This document shows positions 1 to 5,033 of a DNA stretch of 5,033 bases, one piece after another; position 1 is the first letter of the stretch; each line of letters opens with the position of its first letter. Made by a program: the position numbers and the translations under genes. Under the pieces are notes generated by a model, which did not search any database, had not been told where the DNA came from, and was given only the letters and a program-made list of their open reading frames with translations. This DNA is from Moraxellaceae bacterium (GTDB lineage Bacteria; Pseudomonadota; Gammaproteobacteria; Pseudomonadales; Moraxellaceae): NCBI GenBank assembly GCA_014378805.1, contig JACMMY010000168.1, forward strand, positions 1-5,033, given 5' to 3'.

Positions 1-797
1 AACATCATGAACACCGTTGCCATTTCTTGAAGCGCAAGTTTAGCTTGTTCTGAATGACGACCAAATTGAAGCGCTTCTTGGAGTGCAGCATGACGCTCAG
101 TCAATTCAGTAAAGCGGATACGTGCGATTTCTGGATCGGGTCCCGATTCAGCTTCTTCCTCATCCGCGCTATCATCCTCATCATCAGATTTTGCAGCTGC
201 AGGTTCCGCACCCGCCAATTCTGGGATGATTACTTCGTCTTCAGCAACTTCAATAACTTCGGGAATTTCGTCGCTTTCTGGATCGAGGTAACCAGAAAGA
301 ATGTCGGATAAACGACGTTCGCCATTGACCGCTTCATTGTATTCCTTGAGGACGAGTTCTACAGCACCAGGCCAATACGCCATGGCATGCAGGATGTCAC
401 GAATACCATCTTCGATCCGTTTCGCAATGCTAATTTCGCCTTCACGCGTCAGCAAATCAACAGTACCCATTTCGCGCATATACATACGGACTGGGTCAGT
501 GGTGCGACCGGGTTCGGTTTCAACTGCCGCTAGTACTGCCGCAGCTTCTTCTGCGGCTACTTCGTCGTCGCCAGCTTCAGGTGTACTTTCTAACATGAGT
601 TCGTCGGTTTCAGGTGCACGCTCATGCACAGGAATACCGACATCGGTCAACATTTGAATAATATCTTCGATTTGCTCGCTTTCGGTAATCGATTCAGGCA
701 GGGCGTCGTTAACTTCGGCGTTGGTAAGGTAACCTTGCTCTTTACCTTTGGCGATGAGCGCGACAATTTGCGATGTAGAAGTTTGTGAATCACTCAT
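1..797 (-). CDS. rpoD: RNA polymerase primary sigma factor RpoD, N-terminal 265 codons (partial)
   Basis: This is the N-terminal part of sigma-70, which directs RNA polymerase to housekeeping promoters. The frame is open from the ATG at 797 to the left edge. Residues 1-60 are region 1.1 (KGKEQGYLTNAEVND at about 18-32, then EQIEDIIQML and DVGIPV). Residues 71-100 are a short acidic/Ala-rich spacer. Region 1.2 is at about 101-131 (DPVRMYMREMGTV, LLTREGEI, IAKRIEDG) and is almost identical to E. coli. The start of the non-conserved region follows, with a very acidic stretch at about 204-222 (DDEDDSADEEEAESG). Core-binding and promoter-binding regions 2-4 lie off the window. The start MSDSQTSTSQ fits the family; a weak GAGAG lies 10 nt upstream (808-812). 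An in-frame ATG at 848 would add 17 residues (MIDIVQPEFD...) but has no good ribosome site. Where E. coli has TYAEVNDHLPE this protein reads TNAEVNDALPE. Confidence 0.96.
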   Translation of the reverse strand, partial: MSDSQTSTSQIVALIAKGKEQGYLTNAEVNDALPESITESEQIEDIIQMLTDVGIPVHERAPETDELMLESTPEAGDDEVAAEEAAAVLAAVETEPGRTTDPVRMYMREMGTVDLLTREGEISIAKRIEDGIRDILHAMAYWPGAVELVLKEYNEAVNGERRLSDILSGYLDPESDEIPEVIEVAEDEVIIPELAGAEPAAAKSDDEDDSADEEEAESGPDPEIARIRFTELTERHAALQEALQFGRHSEQAKLALQEMATVFMM

Positions 798-869
798 CTT
801 TTTTCGGCTCTCACTGATATCAAATTCGGGTTGCACGATGTCAATCATGCGCTTTACGGTGTCACTTCA

Positions 870-891
870 TTTTACAAAAGCAGCTGTAAAA
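870..891. repeat. Perfect 7-bp inverted repeat in the rpoD leader
   Basis: TTTTACA (870-876) and TGTAAAA (885-891) are perfect inverted copies around an 8-base spacer. They lie 73-94 bp upstream of the rpoD start. The shape fits a dimeric regulator operator or a small AU-rich leader hairpin; no particular regulator can be named. A 7-bp AT-rich repeat may also occur by chance. Confidence 0.4.
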
Positions 892-910
892 GGAGCTATT
901 AAATCAGAGT

Positions 911-922
911 CTCATATATGAG
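911..922. repeat. 12-bp perfect palindrome CTCATATATGAG
   Basis: CTCATATATGAG is self-complementary over all 12 bases and lies 114-125 bp upstream of rpoD, next to the -10-like TATATT at 931-936. Its position suits an operator near the rpoD promoter, but no known binding consensus is recognised. Confidence 0.35.
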
Positions 923-1218
923 TTACTCCAAATATACCGCTTTCAATTGTTTCAATTTAGAGGATCTGTTTGGGCTTTTTATCATGCAGCCAGTTCGCAA
1001 TTTGATGCGCGCATGTTGGTTCAAATAACCAATCGGCGAGTATATCACATGGAGGTGGTCGGTTTTAAGTCCTTGCATGAAAGATAGATGGTGACGGTTT
1101 GTATGATTTTCAAGCTGTTTCTGAGTCTTGATTGTTGAGGAGGTCATAATCAATTTATTTGTATTGTACTGTTGGGTAATCGGCGACATAATTTATGGAA
1201 ATTAGGATGTTGAAAATC

Positions 1219-1734
1219 ATGATAAAAAAGATATTAATTATTGCGGTAATTCTTGGCTGTGCATGGTGGTATTGGACGGCGAGAACAAAGCTTTCAGAAG
1301 ATAAAGTGCTTGCTTATTACACTCAGGTGGGGGAAGTCATTGTTGCGCGAGAGCCAGAAGGATTGTGCAAATTACTTGCAGATGACTATCAGGGAACTGA
1401 TTCTGCATCGCTTGGGGAGGAGGCGAGTAGAGAACATCAGTTCGACAAAACGCAAACTTGCAGCACTACTCGCGACTTGTTTGCAAAGTATGATGAGTTG
1501 GATAAAAAGTTTGGCGGACTGCTGAATCTAAAATACAACTATAAGGTCAACAACTTTAAATTGTCACCCGATAAAAAAACAGCCACAGTGGACATCAATT
1601 ATTCATTGGATACAGGTGGATCTTTTATGCAAATGAATTCGCATAGCAAGGATACGCTTATCCGAAAAAATGGGAAGACACTATTACTTCGCAGTAATAG
1701 TGAAACCGTAATATCGGTGGGCAATCGAGGTTAA
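1219..1734 (+). CDS. Small membrane-anchored or lipidated protein of unknown function
   Basis: I do not recognise this 171-residue protein. It opens with a basic, then hydrophobic, N-terminus (MIKKILIIAVILGCAWWYW), either a single membrane anchor with the rest in the periplasm or a short lipoprotein signal with Cys14 (ILGC) as an imperfect lipobox. The aromatic run after the Cys favours an anchor. The remainder is soluble and mixed alpha/beta: a helical part at about 25-55 (YYTQVGEVIVAREPEGLCKLL), then beta-like strands at about 102-135 and 145-167. This order resembles small NTF2-like domains, but that is a guess. Cys50 and Cys81 could form a disulfide. The start at 1219 is preferred because AGGA (1204-1207) lies 11 nt upstream; ATGs at 1195 and 1207 are in frame but lack a ribosome site. 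A hand count of 1501-1680 gives about 36% GC, well below the neighbours. It converges on dnaG with no gap. Confidence 0.75.
   Translation: MIKKILIIAVILGCAWWYWTARTKLSEDKVLAYYTQVGEVIVAREPEGLCKLLADDYQGTDSASLGEEASREHQFDKTQTCSTTRDLFAKYDELDKKFGGLLNLKYNYKVNNFKLSPDKKTATVDINYSLDTGGSFMQMNSHSKDTLIRKNGKTLLLRSNSETVISVGNRG
1681..1700. repeat. Perfect 8-bp hairpin near the convergent gene ends
   Basis: CTATTACT (1681-1688) and AGTAATAG (1693-1700) pair perfectly around the 4-base loop TCGC. It sits inside the 3' end of the plus-strand gene and 35-54 bp past the dnaG stop in the minus direction. Read on the minus strand, it is followed about 10 bases later by a run of six T's (complement of the A-run at 1665-1670). 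It could be a weak terminator or 3'-end stabiliser for the dnaG transcript. The stem is AU-rich and the T-run is not adjacent, so a strong intrinsic terminator is unlikely. Confidence 0.4.
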
Positions 1735-3684
1735 TTAACTGCCTACATCCATCGGTCGTTCACGGAAGGTCCTTTTACGACGCAAGGCAGTCAGTTGATC
1801 TTTTATTTTTTGTCGCTCAATCAGTGAGGTTGAAGTTTGTAAGTGTTGGTTTAAAAATTGTTCACAGAGTTGCAAAGCAAGCTCCTGACAGAGCCCTTCC
1901 AAATGCACAGGTTCCGCATTTAAGCTTTGAATATTGACTCGATCTAAGAGCTGACATAACCACAACCGCTCACGGTCATCGGGCCAAGCCCCGAGCAAAA
2001 AATAGAGTGCTTGCTCGGCATCGTCAGGTAGGTCTGCACGATATTGGGCAATGAGTTTGAGCGCGCGACCTAACGGTTGTGTTTCATCAGCCAACTCATG
2101 TAATTCTTCTAGGGCTTCAGCCTGCATTGGATAATGCAACAGTAGCAACAACGCCTGATCTTCGAGTGAGTGTTGTTCGAAGTTAAGCGTGTGTTGTACG
2201 ACTTGTGCCGTTTTGCCTTTCCAGCCTAATCCCAAACGTTCACGCAAAGACTGTGATAACAGACGGCGATAACTGCCCTCAGGCAATAAGTCGATCATCT
2301 GCTGAGCATCGCGCATCAGGCGACTTTTGCCTTCAGGTTGTGAAAGGTTTTGTTGAGCAGCTAAGGTCTCATAAAGAAAATCAGACAAAGGCGGGGCATT
2401 ATCAATGCGCTTCTTTAAACCCACTGCACCTTCAATCCGAACCAAAGAATCTGGATCATGGTCTGCAGGCAATACTAAAAATCGAAGCTCACGACCATCG
2501 GTGAGAATCGGTAATGACAACTCCATCGTTCGCCATGCAGCACGTTGACCTGCATTATCACCATCAAACGCGAGTGTGACGCGTGGGTTTTGCTTAAATA
2601 AAGTCTGTAAATGATCAACGTTGGTTGCTGTTCCGAGTGCAGCGACAGCACCAGCCATACCTGCTTGATGCAGGGCAATGACGTCCATGTAGCCTTCAAC
2701 CATCAGCCAGTCGTCAGCGCGTGCTTTACGGCTTTCATACATCCCATAGAGGATTTGGTTTTTATAAAAAATCTCAGATTCTGGTGAATTGATGTACTTT
2801 GGTTTAATGTCATCGCGCATCGCACGACCACCGAAACCAACGACACGACCTTTTGGATCACGAATTGGGAATATCACGCGATCACGCAGCAGAATATAAT
2901 CACGGCCTTGTTCTGAGGTTCGAATGAGTCCGAGTTTTTTGAGACCTTCGATATCATTAGGGAAGCGTTTATATAGATGTTGCGGATGATCGGGCGCGTA
3001 GCCTAAACGCCAAAATTGACTAGTCTTTTCATCGACGCCGCGTTTGGTGAAGTAGTCACGCGCAGGTGCATTCTGTGTTAGTTGCTGTTCATAAAACTGT
3101 GCAACTTGCTCGACCAAGTCATACAAACTGCCTTCTTTAGGTTCATCGAGCTCAACGGGTTGATAGCCAAAATCATTGGCATAATCATAACCGTCGTCTT
3201 CCTGATTCATGGAACCATTGAAATACGAATCATCCTCAATCCCCGAAAAATCAGCTTGTGGTGCCTCTGCGAAACCATCATTAGGTGTTGTTTTTGTTTG
3301 GGTTTGATTAGACTGTTTTGCTGGAGTGGGTGGTGGTGCTTGCCGTGTATACGAAGTACGCATTTTTGCTTCAAGCATGGCTTTCGGGTCGCGTTCTGGC
3401 AGTTCGATACGCGCGCGTTGTGCTAAATCTTTTAACACGTCCATGAAGTCACGACGTTCATATTCCATCATGAAACTGATCGCGTTGCCGCCAGCATTAC
3501 AACCAAAGCAATGGTATTTCCCTGTCTCACGAGAAACAGAAAATGAAGGTGATTTTTCTTGATGAAATGGACAGCAGGCGGTGTAGTTTTTGCCTGCTTT
3601 TTTCAGCGGAACATGGCTGTTGATGAGTTCGACCAAATCGGTGCGATCTAAGATCTGGTCGATCACTGCACGTGGAATACTCAT
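1735..3684 (-). CDS. dnaG: DNA primase DnaG
   Basis: DnaG makes RNA primers at the replication fork and works with the DnaB helicase. It is 649 residues from the ATG at 3684, against 581 in E. coli. The CHC2 zinc domain is at about 1-100, with likely ligands C38, H41, C59 and C62 (CPFH, CFGC). A polar, acidic linker at about 110-185 has no E. coli counterpart. The catalytic core follows, with the TOPRIM signature VEGYMD (catalytic Glu330), AFDGD (Asp374, Asp376) and DHDPDS (Asp410, Asp412). All key residues are present. The C-terminal part, about 435-649, is the divergent helical DnaB-interacting domain. The start is ATG 3684 (MSIPRAVIDQILDRTDL) because GGAGG lies 11 nt upstream; a TTG at 3705 would put that site inside the gene. 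It lies 105 bp downstream of the bamD stop on the same strand, so co-transcription is likely. Its ribosome site is buried in a hairpin. Confidence 0.97.
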   Translation of the reverse strand: MSIPRAVIDQILDRTDLVELINSHVPLKKAGKNYTACCPFHQEKSPSFSVSRETGKYHCFGCNAGGNAISFMMEYERRDFMDVLKDLAQRARIELPERDPKAMLEAKMRTSYTRQAPPPTPAKQSNQTQTKTTPNDGFAEAPQADFSGIEDDSYFNGSMNQEDDGYDYANDFGYQPVELDEPKEGSLYDLVEQVAQFYEQQLTQNAPARDYFTKRGVDEKTSQFWRLGYAPDHPQHLYKRFPNDIEGLKKLGLIRTSEQGRDYILLRDRVIFPIRDPKGRVVGFGGRAMRDDIKPKYINSPESEIFYKNQILYGMYESRKARADDWLMVEGYMDVIALHQAGMAGAVAALGTATNVDHLQTLFKQNPRVTLAFDGDNAGQRAAWRTMELSLPILTDGRELRFLVLPADHDPDSLVRIEGAVGLKKRIDNAPPLSDFLYETLAAQQNLSQPEGKSRLMRDAQQMIDLLPEGSYRRLLSQSLRERLGLGWKGKTAQVVQHTLNFEQHSLEDQALLLLLHYPMQAEALEELHELADETQPLGRALKLIAQYRADLPDDAEQALYFLLGAWPDDRERLWLCQLLDRVNIQSLNAEPVHLEGLCQELALQLCEQFLNQHLQTSTSLIERQKIKDQLTALRRKRTFRERPMDVGS

Positions 3685-3695
3685 GGATGTAACAG

Positions 3696-3700
3696 CCTCC
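3696..3700 (-). promoter_or_regulatory. dnaG Shine-Dalgarno (GGAGG)
   Basis: A strong GGAGG ends 11 nt before the ATG at 3684 and fixes that start over the TTG at 3705. It forms the 3' end of a long inverted repeat, so it would be base-paired in the folded mRNA. Confidence 0.75.
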
Positions 3701-3754
3701 GTCAAATGCGATTTTTGTAATGCATTCCTAAAAACAGGAAATCGCTGACGGAGG
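3696..3754 (-). promoter_or_regulatory. Long hairpin sequestering the dnaG ribosome-binding site
   Basis: In the bamD-dnaG intergenic mRNA, CCUCCGUCA (3754-3746) pairs with UGACGGAGG (3704-3696), 9 bp. Directly inside, GCGAUUU (3745-3739) pairs with AAAUCGC (3714-3708), 7 bp. A 3-base bulge (3705-3707) and a 24-base loop complete it. The 3' arm contains the GGAGG of dnaG, so the 5' arm acts as an anti-Shine-Dalgarno. No U-run follows on either strand, which argues against an intrinsic terminator. An alternative 7-bp pairing, TGCATTT (3771-3777) with AAATGCA (3705-3711), would compete with the inner stem. The pairing is read directly; a role in limiting DnaG translation or as an RNase site is inferred. 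Confidence 0.6.
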
Positions 3755-3789
3755 ATAATAACATGCGTTGTGCATTTCTTGCTTGCAAG

Positions 3790-5033
3790 TTAAGGCTTTG
3801 TTGGCGCTGCTGGAGACGCAGATGAGATTTGCGATGGTGACGACGCTTTTGAAGCGCTGCCATCATTCTCATCACCACGATTAATGCCTGAAAGCAAAGA
3901 ACCAAACCAACGTGATACGCTATGTCCCGCTTTGGACAGCGTTTGACCTGCTTTATTCAGTGTGGATGGTTTTGATGCATTGTTTTCAGGTGCGGCAGCA
4001 GTCGGTTCATAAGCCTGACCTGTGGTCGGTACGCGAACCTCTGAGCGTTGTCCGATCAGTCCGAGCGTCAATTTATTGACCCAAGACGCTTCACCACGTG
4101 CTTCTGCGAGATTCACGCTATTGTTGTGCACCAAATTTGGATAGTTGTCTTTCAGTAAATTCAGATACTGAGTGGCTAGATCCTTGAGTCCCAATTTTTG
4201 GTAGCAATACACCAGCGTTGCAAGTGCTTCTGGAACTTGAGGGGTTTGTTGGTAATATTCAACAACCCAACGCGCACGTTCTGCCGCTGCTAAATAGGCT
4301 TTACGCTCAATGTTATAGCGCGCAACATTCATTTCACCTTCAGCGAATTGATTGGTAATGTAACGCATGCGCTGAGCCGCATCGGGTGCATAAGCACTTT
4401 GAGGGAATTTACTGATCAGATCCCTGAAATCATCAAACGCCGCACGTAAGTAACCCGTATCACGATGCGCTGGATTCAGGTTAGTGTATCGAATCAGCGA
4501 GTCCGTACCCGACTCCATGTTTGCCACACCACGGAGGTAATAGGCATAATCCACTTGTGAGTTTGATGGATAGAGTTTAATGAAACGATCCGCTGCAGAA
4601 ATCACACCAGGAAAGTCGCTATTACGATAACGTGCGTACATTAAATCCAGTTGGCTTTGTTCCGTATATGCACCAACAGGGTAATAAGTTTCGAGCGCTT
4701 CTAAGGATTTTGTCGCATCGTCAAAACGTGCTCTTGTCAAAGAATGTTGAGCAGCTTGATAATAAGCTTGCACCCGCTCTCCGTCCTCGCCCAGTTCCCG
4801 CTGCAAATAACGCACCAGTAAATAGGCCCCTAGATCGGATGGTACCGAATCAAAGCCACAACAGGGAATAATCCGCGTCCCATCAGCCGCCGCTCGATCG
4901 TGGTAACGCTCGATTAGTCCCTTTACCCACGGCGTTTCACCCGTAATATCGACATAATGAGTACGGTACCGGACGCAAGCATCCACAATTGCATCGCCAT
5001 ACAGCGCAAATGGCCCAGCCGTACTCAATAATA
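3790..5033 (-). CDS. bamD: BamD TPR body fused in frame to a saccharopine-dehydrogenase-like N-terminal piece (partial, chimeric)
   Basis: BamD is the essential outer-membrane lipoprotein that, with BamA, inserts beta-barrel proteins. From about 4764 to 3790 the frame reads as a BamD: YYQAAQHSLTRARFDDA, SLEALETYYPVGAY, QSQLDLMYARY, DRFIKLYPSN, VDYAYYLRGVANME, FPQSAYAPDAAQRM, covering the TPR repeats. A tail of about 80 residues (4032-3793) rich in Ser, Ala and Pro goes beyond E. coli BamD. It contains two copies of KAGxxxS (3954-3913) and SRWFGSLLSGI. What is missing is the N-terminus: no signal peptide, lipobox or lipidated Cys precedes YYQAAQ. Instead the frame continues into an unrelated enzyme fragment with no stop to the right edge, so the true start is outside. 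A TTG at 5028 could be taken as a start, but it is just Leu of the upstream fragment. As written, the product could not be lipidated. Confidence 0.85.
   Translation of the reverse strand, partial: LLSTAGPFALYGDAIVDACVRYRTHYVDITGETPWVKGLIERYHDRAAADGTRIIPCCGFDSVPSDLGAYLLVRYLQRELGEDGERVQAYYQAAQHSLTRARFDDATKSLEALETYYPVGAYTEQSQLDLMYARYRNSDFPGVISAADRFIKLYPSNSQVDYAYYLRGVANMESGTDSLIRYTNLNPAHRDTGYLRAAFDDFRDLISKFPQSAYAPDAAQRMRYITNQFAEGEMNVARYNIERKAYLAAAERARWVVEYYQQTPQVPEALATLVYCYQKLGLKDLATQYLNLLKDNYPNLVHNNSVNLAEARGEASWVNKLTLGLIGQRSEVRVPTTGQAYEPTAAAPENNASKPSTLNKAGQTLSKAGHSVSRWFGSLLSGINRGDENDGSASKASSPSQISSASPAAPTKP
4771..5033 (-). other. Fragment of a saccharopine dehydrogenase-like / trans-acting enoyl reductase family protein
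   Basis: About 87 codons, open to the right edge, read as the middle of this NAD(P)-dependent oxidoreductase family: STAGPFALYGDAIVDACVR, then YVDITGETPWVKGLIERYHD, then the hallmark CCGFDSVPSDLGAYLLV and RYLQRELGEDGERVQ. In family members the GATGFTG-type Rossmann motif precedes this part, which would be off the window, and a long C-terminal half follows; here it is replaced by BamD after about 4771. A hand count gives 142 G+C of 263 (54%) here against 118 of 270 (44%) in the adjoining 4501-4770, supporting a different origin. The substrate cannot be told from this piece. Confidence 0.7.

Larger units (their letters stand above)
798..1218. other. Intergenic region: rpoD leader and divergent promoter region
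   Basis: About 400 bases separate the divergent starts of rpoD (minus) and the small plus-strand gene, so both promoters should lie here. I found no sigma-70 promoter with both hexamers and proper spacing. On the rpoD strand the best -10-like hexamer is TATATT (931-936), without a -35 at 16-18 bp. On the plus strand CATAAT (1187-1192) has only a poor TTGTAC 17 bp upstream. The region contains three short perfect palindromes or inverted repeats (870-891, 911-922, and ATGCGCGCAT at 1005-1014). An 88-codon minus frame (923-1189) is open, but its composition and sequence do not look like a real protein. No tRNA or recognised riboswitch is visible. Confidence 0.6.

Noticed and set aside
54..657. 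Plus-strand open frames opposite rpoD
   Set aside because: They are antisense shadows of the well-supported rpoD frame, with Ser/Phe/Ile-rich nonsense translations.
1139..1143. Perfect GGAGG on the plus strand that might serve an upstream small ORF
   Set aside because: The nearest candidate start, TTG at 1159, runs into TAA at 1177 after six codons, and it is too far from the 1195-1219 starts.
923..1189. 88-codon open frame on the minus strand upstream of rpoD
   Set aside because: It has no ribosome site or family resemblance, its composition is random-looking, and it spans the region that should hold the promoters of both divergent genes.
2205..3562. Several open frames (plus strand and one minus) overlapping dnaG
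   Set aside because: They lie within the dnaG coding sequence in other frames and show no domain-like features.
3703..3705. TTG at 3705 as start of dnaG
   Set aside because: The GGAGG at 3696-3700 lies downstream of it, and the protein family begins near MSIPRAVIDQILDRTD, matching ATG 3684.
3696..3754. Interpretation of the bamD-dnaG hairpin as an intrinsic terminator
   Set aside because: No U-run follows the stem in either direction, and a terminator here would cut off dnaG, for which no separate promoter is visible.
4764..4769. HindIII-type AAGCTT exactly at the BamD junction, suggesting a cloning ligation
   Set aside because: The same hexamer occurs at 1288-1293 and 1922-1927, so its presence at the junction is weak evidence; it may simply be shared microhomology.
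5026..5028. TTG at 5028 as start of a 412-residue protein
   Set aside because: The frame continues upstream to the window edge and the codon falls within the conserved STAGPF region of the enzyme fragment, where Leu is expected.

Overview
The window looks like a chromosomal housekeeping region of a gammaproteobacterium, most likely Acinetobacter or another Moraxellaceae member. This rests on the recalled character of three proteins: the RpoD N-terminus, a DnaG with a long acidic linker, and a BamD with a low-complexity tail. No search was run.

Layout. On the minus strand, positions 1-797 hold the first 265 codons of rpoD (primary sigma factor), running off the left edge. Positions 798 to about 1218 are non-coding, with several short perfect inverted repeats. 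On the plus strand, 1219-1734 encodes a small, AT-rich, membrane-anchored or lipidated protein of unknown function. Its stop codon abuts the stop of dnaG (primase, minus, 1735-3684). Upstream of dnaG, on the same strand and probably the same transcript, is the TPR body of BamD (stop at 3790). Its reading frame stays open to the right edge. Its N-terminus is not BamD, though: from about 4770 outward it is a piece of a saccharopine-dehydrogenase-like / trans-acting enoyl reductase family protein.

How the genes relate. DnaG and RpoD belong to the macromolecular synthesis cluster (rpsU-dnaG-rpoD in E. coli). Here dnaG and rpoD keep their order and strand, but a convergent orphan gene and about 400 bp of rpoD leader separate them, so rpoD must have its own promoter. 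BamD (outer-membrane protein insertion) appears to be the upstream partner of dnaG.

Points worth a second look are the in-frame BamD chimera, where the signal peptide and lipid-attachment cysteine are missing and GC steps from about 44% to about 54%, and a long hairpin that buries the dnaG Shine-Dalgarno sequence. I see no convincing new defence or mobile system, no CRISPR array, no tRNA or rRNA, and no insertion sequence.
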